Below are positions 20,100 to 28,961 of a DNA stretch of 64,000 bases, one piece after another. The notes below the pieces were generated by a model. The model did not search any database, was not told the DNA's origin, and saw nothing but the letters and a program-made list of their open reading frames with translations. Position numbers and translations under genes: made by a program. This DNA is from Lysobacteraceae bacterium (GTDB lineage Bacteria > Pseudomonadota > Gammaproteobacteria > Nevskiales > Nevskiaceae). The stretch is from positions 1 through 64,000 of the forward strand of contig PNMW01000085.1 in NCBI GenBank assembly GCA_013823855.1, written 5' to 3'. Within the stretch, counting starts at the first letter, position 1, and the number at the start of each line of letters is the position of its first letter.

Positions 20100-20642
20100 T
20101 CACGGATGGAATGGACATTTGTCAGTGGCATCCGCAGTGCCCGGCTCCGCGTCCCGGCCTTCCGATGGAGCCGAAGGATCGGCAACGAAGTCTTTGAACA
20201 GTGCGGTGCTGTTCGGCAGGCAGGGCATCACAGGGAATACGTAGTCGCACTTCGGACATGGGGCTGCGAGCACCTTCTGCTCGTCGGCCAGTTCGTAGCG
20301 CGTGTCCGCAACGTGGCCGCAGCATGGGCAGACACGAAGCAGGCGGCTGCCCTGCAGCTCGAAGTTGTTGATGATGTCTTCCATGATTGCGCCATTGGCA
20401 GCCCATTGCTTGGCATGCTTGTGGTAGACCGACAGGTGCCAGTCGTTCAGCGCTTTCTTGCTGATCCAGAAGCTGACTTCATTGAACCAGGTCGGATCGT
20501 CGGGATGGACCCACCACGTCAGGTGGAGGAAGCCCGGCAGTTTCATCAAGTGCTGTCGCGTGCCTGCGAAGAGCATCTTGAATTTCTCGTATCCATCAGG
20601 AGACGAGAAGCGGACGCGCTGCATGCTCAGATAAATGGCCAC
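20100..20642 (-). CDS. ABM-fold (antibiotic-biosynthesis-monooxygenase-like) protein with C-terminal zinc ribbon
   Basis: This protein of about 180 residues has an N-terminal dimeric alpha/beta-barrel (ABM-like) domain: IYLSMQRVRF, then GTRQHLMKLPGFLHLTWWV and the helix with WISKKALNDWHLSVYHKHA. A C-terminal zinc ribbon carries CPCCGH and CPKC about 26 residues apart. The tail ends in DKCPFHP. ABM domains usually bind small aromatic or heme-like substrates; the zinc-ribbon fusion suggests a regulatory or protein-binding role. The start is uncertain (GTG 20642 chosen; ATG 20624 and GTG 20684 are alternatives). It lies upstream of the DUF1329 gene on the same strand and diverges from the MocR gene. 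Confidence 0.7.
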   Translation of the reverse strand: MAIYLSMQRVRFSSPDGYEKFKMLFAGTRQHLMKLPGFLHLTWWVHPDDPTWFNEVSFWISKKALNDWHLSVYHKHAKQWAANGAIMEDIINNFELQGSRLLRVCPCCGHVADTRYELADEQKVLAAPCPKCDYVFPVMPCLPNSTALFKDFVADPSAPSEGRDAEPGTADATDKCPFHP

Positions 20643-20836
20643 TCGTGAATGCTCTGGTCTGGGCAGTCGGCGTGACTGCGGCACCAGTATTGAATGGGTG
20701 TCAGGCGTGCTTGTAGAGCCAAGTCATGAATATTTCGTGGTGCCAGCCTCACTCCAGCCACGCTGCGCTAACCTTGGTTGTCATCCGGTTCCGCTCCAGC
20801 GTTCCGGGACCTGCACCGGGAAGGATTCGATACCGA

Positions 20837-22345
20837 ATGGAACTGCTGATCGTCGTCGACAGATCGAGCCCGCGGCTGCTGCAGCTTCAGCTGTACGACG
20901 AGCTGCGGCGACTGATCCTTTCCGGCGTCGTGGTGTCGGGTCAGCGCCTGCCGTCCAGCCGCAAGATCGCCGAACAGCTGGATCTCGCGCGCAACACGGT
21001 CGTGCTGGCGTACGAGCGTCTGGTCGTCGAGGGCTATGTCGTGACGCGCGAGAAAGCCGGGTTCTTCGTCAACGACCGGTTGCCGGATGCCGCGGTGCTG
21101 ATCCGGAACGGCCATATCCAGGAAACCGCGAGCGACGGCCGAATCAGGGTTGGCAGGATCCCGACCTTCTCGGGCCGTTCGCCGTCGCTATGGCGGGATG
21201 CGCCCCAGCGTCCAGCGCTCGACCTGTTCGTGGGACGGCCGTTGCAAAGCAGTTTCCCGCTGACATTCTGGCGTCGTGCTGCCGGGCGGCATCTGACCAG
21301 GCTTTCGGCCGGCCTCACCGAGTATGGCGATCCCTGCGGGCTGCTTCGGTTGCGCTCGGCGATCGCCGGTCACCTGCGGGCCACCCGAGGCATTTCGGCG
21401 AATCCGGAACAGATCGTCATCACCTCCGGTATCCAGGGCGCGCTGAACCTGATCGCCCGCATCTTCCTGGCGGGACGCAGCCCGCAGCGCGTGGCGATCG
21501 AGAATCCCTGCTATCAGGGTGCTGCCTATCTGTTCGCGAGCTACGGGGCCCAGCTGCATCCGGTGGATGTCGATGACAACGGACTGATCGTGTCGCATCT
21601 CGAGCGCTACACCGGCAGTCTGATCTACGTGACGCCGTCCCATCAGTTTCCAACCGGGTACACGATGCCGCTCGACAGGCGGCTGCATCTGCTCGATTGG
21701 GCTTACCGGACGGGCACCTACGTGATCGAGGACGACTACGACAGCGATTTCCGCTACGACGGCGCACCGCTGACCGCGCTTGCGGGGCTGGACCGGAGAG
21801 GCCGCGTGATCTATCTCGGCACGTTCTCGAAATCGATCGGCGCGGGCATGCGCATCGGCTACGCCGTACTGCCCCAGCACATCGTCGATCAGGGCCGCAT
21901 CGTCAAGGCCCTGTGCGACAACGGAGCGCCCTGGCTGGAACAGATGGTGCTCGCGGATTTCATCGAGCAGGGCGAGTTCCTTCGCCATCTGTGCCGAATC
22001 CGGCAACGGTACCTGTCGGCGCGGGACGCCCTGGTGGAGGAGATCCATCTGCGCTTTCCCGGCAGCGTCATTTCCGGTGCCGAGTGCGGCATGCACATCA
22101 TGTGGCAGTTGCCGGATTGGGCGCCGACCGCTGCCGAGCTGCAGCGGCTTGCGATCGGATGCGGCGTGGGCCTTTACAGCGTGTCGGCTGCCGCCGGGCA
22201 TGAATTCAATGCCTCGTCGCGCTATGGCCTGCGTTCGATGGTGGTCGGCTATGCCTCGTTGACGGTGGCGCAGATCCGGGACGCGATCACCCGGGTGGCG
22301 GACGTGGTCCGTTCGAGTGGGGCCCGTCCCAAGGCCGCTCGATGA
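20837..22345 (+). CDS. MocR/PdxR-type transcriptional regulator
   Basis: This 502-residue protein has an N-terminal GntR winged helix (about residues 10-78, LPSSRKIAEQLDLARNTVVLAYERL) and a fold-type I aminotransferase domain (about 125-490). The PLP lysine is in GTFSKSIGAGMRIGY at about residue 332, and IEDDYDSDFRYDG is the MocR-typical aspartate block. It is divergent from the ABM-zinc-ribbon gene with about 195 bp between starts, which suggests that it controls that gene and/or the bicupin downstream. ATG at 20837 was chosen because the longer track ORF adds sequence with no family match. Confidence 0.9.
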   Translation: MELLIVVDRSSPRLLQLQLYDELRRLILSGVVVSGQRLPSSRKIAEQLDLARNTVVLAYERLVVEGYVVTREKAGFFVNDRLPDAAVLIRNGHIQETASDGRIRVGRIPTFSGRSPSLWRDAPQRPALDLFVGRPLQSSFPLTFWRRAAGRHLTRLSAGLTEYGDPCGLLRLRSAIAGHLRATRGISANPEQIVITSGIQGALNLIARIFLAGRSPQRVAIENPCYQGAAYLFASYGAQLHPVDVDDNGLIVSHLERYTGSLIYVTPSHQFPTGYTMPLDRRLHLLDWAYRTGTYVIEDDYDSDFRYDGAPLTALAGLDRRGRVIYLGTFSKSIGAGMRIGYAVLPQHIVDQGRIVKALCDNGAPWLEQMVLADFIEQGEFLRHLCRIRQRYLSARDALVEEIHLRFPGSVISGAECGMHIMWQLPDWAPTAAELQRLAIGCGVGLYSVSAAAGHEFNASSRYGLRSMVVGYASLTVAQIRDAITRVADVVRSSGARPKAAR

Positions 22346-22592
22346 ATCCGAGACGTCCGGCCGACCGCGATTGGGACGGCAGGCAGCGGCCAAGGCCGGC
22401 GACGGATGCGGGTTCCGCTGCCGAAGGGCGCCACCGGGCCGGATCTGGCTCCATGATTTTTTTCCCAACTGGTCCTTATGTGTTGCCGGCGTGACGAGGA
22501 TGCTGAAGGCCAATCGGTTGGCAGTCCGGGCCGCGACCGCGCACCGGGTGTTTCCGATCGCAGCCATCCTTCATCGCAACAGGAGAAACCCG

Positions 22593-23459
22593 ATGGGCAT
22601 CAATGAAAGCGGCATCACGGATTCGCAGGCGACGCTGAAGGTGCACGGAGGAACCGGAACGCCGGCCCCCGACCAGTGGATTCCTTTCGCCTGGGACGAG
22701 CCGGGACTCGGCCATCAGGTTCATGGCGAGATTGCGGTGATTCGTAGCAACGGGACTTCGGGCCACCTGCAGGCCGGATTCTGGCGTTCCGCGTCGACCT
22801 CGCCCGGCGCTAGAGCCGATGGCTCGCAGACGGTGGTGTACTCGTCGCCGCTCGGCGATGAGACCGCCTGCGTGATCGAAGGCTCGGCGACGCTGACAGT
22901 GACCGCGACCGGCGAGAAGTTCCGCATCACGCCGGGATCGGTCGTCAGCAGTCCGAAGAACCTGGAGGTGACGTGGGAAATCGATGGGCCGTACTTCAAG
23001 AAGTACTGGTGCATCTTCAACGGCAGCGTCGACACGGCGCATCCGCCGCGCGACCTGAAGATCAGCAACATCAACGACAACCCGCCGGACTGGCAGGAGT
23101 ACCACTTCGTTGAACCGCGCGAAGGTGCTCAGGTGGCGGGCGAGCTGTACTTCATCCGTGACGGAGGCACCACCGGCACGATGCTCAGCGGCGTATGGCG
23201 GGCCGGCAAGGGCATTGCGGGCAGTCATGTCGATGCCTCGGGCGCGTTGACCACGCCGTACACCGGCGTGCTCGGCGATGAAACCATACTGCTGTTGGAG
23301 GGGGAGGTCGAAGTGACCGAGACGCTGTCCGGCAAGAAGCACTCGTTTCGCGCGGGAGACGTCATCGGGCTGGCATCGGGCATGCACGTCACCTGGGTGT
23401 CGAAGGGCCCGTTCGTGAAGAAGCTCTGGGTCATCACCCGGGACAGCCTCCCGGTCTGA
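22593..23459 (+). CDS. Bicupin domain protein
   Basis: This 288-residue protein is built from two cupin barrels, roughly residues 40-140 and 165-285. Each carries the pattern GDETACVIEG/GDETILLLEG followed by a glycine-rich turn and a C-terminal strand ending near WEIDGPYFKKYW or WVSKGPFVKKLW. The style resembles ureidoglycine-aminohydrolase or EutQ-type sugar/metabolite cupins. Few metal-ligand histidines are visible in the first cupin motif, so metal binding is uncertain. ATG at 22593 has AGGAGA upstream. It is downstream of the MocR gene on the same strand, about 250 bp away, and may be part of its regulon. Confidence 0.8.
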   Translation: MGINESGITDSQATLKVHGGTGTPAPDQWIPFAWDEPGLGHQVHGEIAVIRSNGTSGHLQAGFWRSASTSPGARADGSQTVVYSSPLGDETACVIEGSATLTVTATGEKFRITPGSVVSSPKNLEVTWEIDGPYFKKYWCIFNGSVDTAHPPRDLKISNINDNPPDWQEYHFVEPREGAQVAGELYFIRDGGTTGTMLSGVWRAGKGIAGSHVDASGALTTPYTGVLGDETILLLEGEVEVTETLSGKKHSFRAGDVIGLASGMHVTWVSKGPFVKKLWVITRDSLPV

Positions 23460-23623
23460 GGCGGGGCAGCGGCTTTCGTCGCGCCGGCGTGCTTCGAGAG
23501 AGGCCCCGGCAGCGCATGCGGGCGCCGAGCAGGCTGGTCCGACGTGGCCTCGCCGCTCGGCGATTGGCGGCGCAGCGTCCTTGCTGAAAGGCGTTGCGCA
23601 CTCATTCTGTGGAATCAATCGAG

Positions 23624-24163
23624 ATGGTCGCCGCGCATCGGTTTTCGGAATCTGTCTGCGTTTCCACCGCGCACCAGCGTCAGCAGGGCGAGACGATCAT
23701 CGCGACGCCGACGACATCGGCAACGAGCACAGCGAGTGGCGCGGACCGGCCCGAACCGGTCTGCTCGGGTCGGCCATCGGCCCGTTCCGAGCCGAAAGCG
23801 GCCACCGGTGCCGCCTTCGACGAAGGCCGGTACGGCCGGCAGGGCGTGATGCACCTCGTCGCCCATGCCTGCCGAAAGGCAAGTCCCGCACCGGCGCAGT
23901 CGTTGCCGCGGCTCATCGAACCGCTGACCCCGCGGGAGCTGGAGGTGCTGGACCTGGTGTGCGACGGGGATTCGAATCTGGAAATTTCGGAGCGCCTCGG
24001 CATCGGCTTGTCCACCGTCAAGTACCACGTGTTCCAGATCTACGGAAAGCTCGGTGTTGCGCGTCGGACCCAGGCGGTCGCGATCGGCATTCATCTCAAG
24101 CTCGTGCAGCCTGCCTGGCTGTTCGATTCACCTGCGGGCACCGCCGCGATCGGGATCTCCTGA
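23624..24163 (+). CDS. LuxR-type HTH protein, probably truncated remnant
   Basis: Only the last 65 or so residues are recognisable: [53 protein letters not shown] is a LuxR/MalT-type DNA-binding domain. The preceding 100 residues are Ser/Thr/Ala-rich low complexity without the ATPase or sensor domains expected of such regulators. The start is uncertain: TTG 23594, ATG 23624 or ATG 23849. It may be a stand-alone HTH protein or the 3' fragment of a large MalT-like regulator. Confidence 0.55.
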   Translation: MVAAHRFSESVCVSTAHQRQQGETIIATPTTSATSTASGADRPEPVCSGRPSARSEPKAATGAAFDEGRYGRQGVMHLVAHACRKASPAPAQSLPRLIEPLTPRELEVLDLVCDGDSNLEISERLGIGLSTVKYHVFQIYGKLGVARRTQAVAIGIHLKLVQPAWLFDSPAGTAAIGIS

Positions 24164-24721
24164 TCGGACGCCGTTCGCGGGCCGGGGCGGAAGCAGACCG
24201 CAAACCCGGATCGGCGCCTTCGCCACCCGCCGCCCCGGATGCGGCGCGACGAGCGGTGACCCATGCGGGCCGCGAAGGGGCGGCGATTCCCTGGCCCGCG
24301 TTCCGCGCGGCCGATCCTGTCCGTTCCATCGCCCGCAGACTGCGGAACCGGGGTCGTCCGGATTCCCGTGGCGGGGCTGTGCGATCCGTATCAGGTCCGG
24401 GGTGGCATTTATTGCCTAGACATCGAGTCAGCGACACCGGGTCTGAACCCCGGCCTCGCGGCGGGAGGTCACGTGAACGCTGCCGCGAATCACCCGGCTC
24501 CACGGTTTCTGACGCTCGCGGAGGCCGCTGCCGCCAAATGGGTGGCGGTGGCTGGGGCCGCACCGCTTCTGCCCAGGCCGGGCGGGATGATCGCTGCAGC
24601 CACCAAGCCGCTGCATCCAGTTCGCCGGGGCGCGCGTAGCGACAACCAGCAATGTCTGATGACGAAATCAGCTTTGCCGTGCGAACTCAGGATCGTTCCC
24701 TATCCACTGGAGATTAGAAAA
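24164..24721. other. 558-bp region without recognisable gene
   Basis: The plus-strand ORF that crosses this stretch (from 24263, in frame with the DUF4394 gene) reads as Arg/Pro/Gly-rich sequence with no domain and lacks the third-position pattern of the neighbours. The last 60 bases are more AT-rich and carry GGAG in front of the DUF4394 start. An 18-bp stretch at 24663-24680 recurs exactly at 36013-36030. I see no terminator or IS end. Confidence 0.4.
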
Positions 24722-25564
24722 ATGTCATATGCCAGAAACCTGCTGCTTGCCTCCGCCCTGACCATTGGTGTCGTCGGCAGCGCTTCGGCGCTGACCGTGG
24801 TCGGTGCCACCAGCAGCAACCAGCTGATCACGTTCAACGACGCCGCCGTTCCGGCGATCTCGCTGCGGGCGAGGCTGTCGGGCTTCACCGCCGGCGATAC
24901 CAGCCTGGTGTCGATCGACTATCGCGTGCAGGACGGTTCGCTGTACGGCCTCGGCAATGCCGGCGGCATCTATCGCATCGATGACAACACCGGCGTGCTG
25001 ACCTACCTGCACACGCTGCAGGTGGCGCTCGAAGGCACCCGTTTCACCGCCGACTTCAATCCGGCTGCCGACCGCCTGCGCATCGTCAGCGACTCCGGCC
25101 AGAACCTGCGCCACAACGTCAACAACGGCGTCACCCTGGTCGACGCGCCGCTGAACTATCCGCCCGGCATGCCGCTGAACACGGTCGGCCCGGTCGCCAG
25201 CGGCATCGTCGCCGCTGCCTACACCAACAACGATCTCGGCACGACCACCGGCACCACGCTGTTCGCGATCGATGCCAACCTGAACCAGCTGACCATCGTC
25301 GCGCCGCCGAACAATGGCTCGCTGGCGGTGATCGGCCAACTCGGCGCGGACGTCGGCACGATGACGGCGTTCGACATCCTGACCACGACGGTCGAGGGCG
25401 TCGCCGACACGAACGTCGGCATCGTGGCGCTCAGCAACGGCGTGAACGGCGGTTCGCTGAACACGATCAACCTGCTGACCGGCAAGCTGACACCGATCGC
25501 GACGACCGACACCAGCGTCGCCGTCGGCCGTCTGGTGGGCATCTCGGCACCGCTGTCGCAGTAA
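24722..25564 (+). CDS. DUF4394 domain secreted protein
   Basis: This 280-residue exported protein has a signal peptide (residues 1-23, ending ASA) followed by a single DUF4394 domain. The domain reads as a beta-propeller-like series: LITFNDAAVP, IDYRVQDGSLYGLGNAGGIYRID, ADFNPAADRLRIVSDSGQNLR and TLFAIDANLNQL. Family members are extracellular or cell-surface proteins of unknown role. The start is ATG at 24722, with GGAG eight bases upstream. A strong terminator follows at 25601, so the gene is monocistronic. Confidence 0.85.
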   Translation: MSYARNLLLASALTIGVVGSASALTVVGATSSNQLITFNDAAVPAISLRARLSGFTAGDTSLVSIDYRVQDGSLYGLGNAGGIYRIDDNTGVLTYLHTLQVALEGTRFTADFNPAADRLRIVSDSGQNLRHNVNNGVTLVDAPLNYPPGMPLNTVGPVASGIVAAAYTNNDLGTTTGTTLFAIDANLNQLTIVAPPNNGSLAVIGQLGADVGTMTAFDILTTTVEGVADTNVGIVALSNGVNGGSLNTINLLTGKLTPIATTDTSVAVGRLVGISAPLSQ

Positions 25565-25600
25565 GCGCATCCGCAGCACGGCCGCGTCCGCGCTGCCGAC

Positions 25601-25635
25601 GGAACGACCGGCCCCGTGCCGGTCGTTCCGTTTCC
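25601..25635 (+). terminator. Rho-independent terminator after DUF4394 gene
   Basis: A perfect 12-bp stem (GGAACGACCGGC / GCCGGTCGTTCC) with a 5-nt loop is followed by GTTTCC, a weak T-tract. It is 36 bp past the stop. Confidence 0.8.
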
Positions 25636-25726
25636 GGGGGCTGCAGCGGCTGCCGCCCGCGCTTGGCAGCAGCACGCCGCGCCGCTCATGATCGCCGCAA
25701 CGTTTCCGCCGGCAGGGCTGTGCAAC

Positions 25727-26371
25727 ATGGTCACCTCTCCGTTCGCCATCACCGCAGGCCTGATCCGGAACCGGCTGGCCGCCGGCCTGATGCTGCTGGC
25801 CGCCGCCAGCCTGGCGGCCTGCGTGCCGACGCTGGTCCAGCCCCACGATCCGGCATTGGTGGCCGGTGTCGAGTCGCTCTACGCGACGGCCGCGACGATG
25901 ATCGATGACGGCGTTGCCGCCAGTCCGCGCACCGATGCCGAGCGTGAGGCGATCCGCCCGGCGACCGCATCGGCCGGACATTTCAGCCGATTTGCCAGCC
26001 GCTACGATGCGCTGATCCGCGCCTCCGACCTGATGATCCTGCGCGCGATGGCCGGCGGCGCGGCGATCGACGGCACCGGCGAGAAGCTGCAGGGGCGGAT
26101 CGAGCAGCTGATCGAGAACGCCATCCCCAGCGTCTGTGCCGAGCTGACCGAGACCTTCGACGCGCTCGGCGCCAGCAGCCTGACGGTGCGCAACCACGTC
26201 GACCTCAAATGCCTGCTGACGCGCTGGAAAGAGCAGCATGCCGATCCGGCGCTGACGCGCGGCAGCCTGATCCTCAAACGCGCCAACTGGGAATCGCGGC
26301 GCGCCAGCCTGTTCCGCGTGGTGCTGGCGATCCAGCGCGCCGAACTGGCCAAGCAGCCCCCGACGCGCTGA
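25727..26371 (+). CDS. Predicted lipoprotein of unknown function
   Basis: This 214-residue protein has an extended n-region, hydrophobic core and lipobox LAAC (Cys about 32). The mature part is mostly alpha-helical with regularly spaced charged residues (DALIRASDLMILRAMAGG, EKLQGRIEQLIENAIPSVCAELTETF), suggestive of a helical bundle, and has two further cysteines. I do not recognise the family. ATG at 25727 is chosen for the best signal; ATG 25688 is possible. A 116-residue orphan gene follows 55 bp downstream, likely in the same transcript. Confidence 0.75.
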   Translation: MVTSPFAITAGLIRNRLAAGLMLLAAASLAACVPTLVQPHDPALVAGVESLYATAATMIDDGVAASPRTDAEREAIRPATASAGHFSRFASRYDALIRASDLMILRAMAGGAAIDGTGEKLQGRIEQLIENAIPSVCAELTETFDALGASSLTVRNHVDLKCLLTRWKEQHADPALTRGSLILKRANWESRRASLFRVVLAIQRAELAKQPPTR

Positions 26372-26426
26372 CCGATCGCCTGATCGCGTTCCCGAACTTC
26401 CCCTTCCCGCCCGAGCAGGACCGGAC

Positions 26427-26777
26427 ATGGCCACCACGATCAACGGCGTCAACTTCACCCAGGTCGGCAAGGACGCGCTGGCCGCAGCGCGGGTGCTGCT
26501 CGACGATCCCGGCACCTGGACGGGGCTGAAGGACATCCTGCAGAACGTCGCCGACGGCTTCACCGCCGATGCGAAGTTCATCGCCCGCAAGCAGCTCAGC
26601 GGCGAATTCAACGAGGACGATGCCCGCGTCTACCTCGAAGACCAGAAGACCATCGCCCGGGTACGCATCCGTTCGGTCGCGATCATCACCCTGCAGATCG
26701 CCGAGAAAGTGCTGAACGCGGTGCTCGGCGTGTTCCGTGCAGCGATCCAGCGGGCGATCGGCTGGACCGTGCTGTAG
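26427..26777 (+). CDS. Small helical protein of unknown function
   Basis: This 116-residue protein has no signal peptide. It is predicted mainly helical, with an amphipathic C-terminal half (RVRIRSVAIITLQIAEKVLNAVLGVFRAAIQ) that could form a membrane-associated or coiled helix. A plausible AGGA ribosome-binding site precedes the ATG at 26427. It follows the lipoprotein gene by 55 bp. It is convergent with priA, ending 12 bp from the priA stop. I do not recognise the family. Confidence 0.7.
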   Translation: MATTINGVNFTQVGKDALAAARVLLDDPGTWTGLKDILQNVADGFTADAKFIARKQLSGEFNEDDARVYLEDQKTIARVRIRSVAIITLQIAEKVLNAVLGVFRAAIQRAIGWTVL

Positions 26778-26789
26778 GTGCCGCGGCGC

Positions 26790-28961
26790 TCAGAACAGGT
26801 CGCCCGGATCGACATCCAGCGACCAGCGCAGCCGGGTCTGCTGGCCCATTGCCTCGATCTCCGGCAGCCATCCTTCAAGGCCGCGATGCAGCGCGCCGCG
26901 TGAACCACTCTTGAGCAGCAGCTGGCCGCGCTGGAAGCCGGCGCGGCGGGCCATCGTCGCCGGCGCCGGGCCCAGCGCCTCGATCGTCGATGACGACGGC
27001 AGCAGCGCCTTCGCCTTGCGCAGGAAGGCCATCACCTCGCCGTCGGTCCTGGCCTCGACCCTGAGCAGCGCCAGATGGGCGAACGGCGGCAGCAGGAACT
27101 GCCGGCGCTCGGCCATCAGCGCGGCGGCGAACGCCGGGTAGCCGCGTTCGACCAGCAGCTTGAGCAGCGGATGCTCCGGATGGTGGGTCTGCAGGATCAC
27201 TTCGCCGGGCTCGCCGCCACGGCCGACCCGGCCGGCGACCTGCGTGACCAGCTGGCCCATCCGTTCCAGCGCCCGGAAATCGCTGCCGAACAGCGCCTGA
27301 TCGACATCGACCAGCCCGGCGAACTGCAGGCCGGCGAAGTCGTGGCCCTTGGCCAGCACCTGGGTGCCGACCAGCACATCGACGTCGCCGGCCTGCACGT
27401 CGGCGAGCAGCCTGGCGAGCGCCGCGCCACTTTTCAGGCGATCGGAATCGACGCGTTCGATGCGCGCTTCCGGGAAGCGCAGCGCCAGCGCGTCCTCGAT
27501 CCGTTCGGTGCCCTGGCCGATCGGCACCTGCCGGCCGCCGCAGTCCGGGCAGGCCGGCGGCTGCGGCTCGACATGGCCGCAGTGATGGCAGGCCAGCCGC
27601 TTGCGGGCGCGATGGACGACCAGCCGGGCGTCGCAGTTCGGGCAGGGCATCACGTAGCCGCAGTCGTGGCAGAGCAGCACTGGCGCATAGCCGCGGCGGT
27701 TCAGGAACAGCAGCGACTGATGTCCCTGATCGAGATGGCGGGCGACGGCGTCGACCATCGTCGGGCTCAGGCCGTTCTCGAGCACTGCGTGGCGGACATC
27801 GAGCAGGTGAATGCGCGGCGGCGGCGTGTCGTGCACGCGGCGGTCGAGCTGCAGATGCCGGTAGCGGCCGTCCTGCGCATTGCGCAGCGTTTCCAGCGAT
27901 GGCGTGGCGCTGCCGAGCACGACCATCGCGCCGGCGTCGCGGGCGCGGACGATGGCGACATCGCGGGCGTGGTAGCGCAGGCCGTCCTGCTGCTTGTAGG
28001 AGCCGTCGTGTTCCTCGTCGACGATCACCAGCTGCAGCCGCGGCATCGGCACCAACGCCGCCGAGCGGGTGCCGACCACGATGCGCGCCTCGCCGCTGGC
28101 CGCTGCCAGCCAGTGACGGGCGCGTTCGGCCTCGCCGAGGCCGGAATGGAAGCTGGCCACCCCGTCGCCGAAGCGGGCCTTGAAGCGGGCGGCCAGCTGC
28201 GGCGTCAGGCCGATTTCCGGCGCCAGCACCAGCACCTGGCCGCCGCCGGCGAGCACGGCTTCGGTCAGCCGCAGGTACAGCTCGGTCTTGCCGCTGCCGG
28301 TCACGCCTTCGAGCAGGCTGACCCCGAAACGGCCGATGCCGGCTTCCAGCGCGGCCAGCACCCCGGCCTGCGGCGCGGTCAGCGGCAGCGGTGGCTGCAA
28401 GGCACGCGGGATGCCGTCGTCGGCGCAGCGTTCGACCCAGCCGGCATCGAGTGCCCGCTTCACGGCGGCGGCGCTGCCCGGCAGCTGACCGCGAACGGCC
28501 GCGATGGCGCAGGGGCCAGAGGCCAGCAGCGCCAGCAGCGCGCGCGTTGCCGTCGACCGGCTTGGCACCTCGGGCAGCGCGGCGCGGCCGGCATCGGTCA
28601 GCCGCAGGCCTTCTGGCGGACGGATCGCCGGTTGCTCGCCACGGCGCAGCGGGCCGGGCAGGGCGGCGGCGATCACCTCGCCGAGCGGATGCAGGTAGTA
28701 GTCGGCGGTCCACTGGCATAGCGCCAGCAGCGCCGTGGACAGCAGAGGCTGGGCGTCGATCAGCGCGATGACCGGCTTGATCTCGTAGGCCGGCGGCGGC
28801 TCGTCGCGGACAGGGCCGACCACCACGCCGATCAGCTCGCGGCGCGCGAACGGCACCCGGACCCGCTGGCCGGGGCCCAGCGCCGCCGCCAGCGCGTCCG
28901 GCACCGCGTAGTCGAAGACCCGGCGCAGCGGCACCGGAACGGCGATCGCGACCCGGTTCAC
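26790..28961 (-). CDS. priA: Primosomal replication restart helicase PriA
   Basis: This 723-residue 3'-5' DNA helicase reloads the replisome at stalled forks. The N-terminal 3'-DNA-binding domain starts VAIAVPVPLRRVFDYAVP. The helicase core has Walker A GVTGSGKTELYLRL (about 216-229) and motif II DEEH. Two zinc sites are formed by CHDCGYVMPCPNC and CHHCGHVEPQPPACPDC. The helicase C-terminal region includes GTERIEDAL and ILQTHHPEHP. Length and motifs are standard. A TTATCCACA DnaA-box match lies 51 bp upstream of the start. Confidence 0.97.
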   Translation of the reverse strand: MNRVAIAVPVPLRRVFDYAVPDALAAALGPGQRVRVPFARRELIGVVVGPVRDEPPPAYEIKPVIALIDAQPLLSTALLALCQWTADYYLHPLGEVIAAALPGPLRRGEQPAIRPPEGLRLTDAGRAALPEVPSRSTATRALLALLASGPCAIAAVRGQLPGSAAAVKRALDAGWVERCADDGIPRALQPPLPLTAPQAGVLAALEAGIGRFGVSLLEGVTGSGKTELYLRLTEAVLAGGGQVLVLAPEIGLTPQLAARFKARFGDGVASFHSGLGEAERARHWLAAASGEARIVVGTRSAALVPMPRLQLVIVDEEHDGSYKQQDGLRYHARDVAIVRARDAGAMVVLGSATPSLETLRNAQDGRYRHLQLDRRVHDTPPPRIHLLDVRHAVLENGLSPTMVDAVARHLDQGHQSLLFLNRRGYAPVLLCHDCGYVMPCPNCDARLVVHRARKRLACHHCGHVEPQPPACPDCGGRQVPIGQGTERIEDALALRFPEARIERVDSDRLKSGAALARLLADVQAGDVDVLVGTQVLAKGHDFAGLQFAGLVDVDQALFGSDFRALERMGQLVTQVAGRVGRGGEPGEVILQTHHPEHPLLKLLVERGYPAFAAALMAERRQFLLPPFAHLALLRVEARTDGEVMAFLRKAKALLPSSSTIEALGPAPATMARRAGFQRGQLLLKSGSRGALHRGLEGWLPEIEAMGQQTRLRWSLDVDPGDLF

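Noticed and set aside
22342-22494. 50-aa ORF overlapping the MocR stop (ATGA)
   Set aside because: The overlap is suggestive, but the composition is Arg/Pro/Gly-rich and the ribosome-binding site is missing.
24263-24721. N-terminal extension of the DUF4394 ORF (track start 24263)
   Set aside because: The extension has no family similarity; the ATG at 24722 has a good ribosome-binding site and begins a clean signal peptide.
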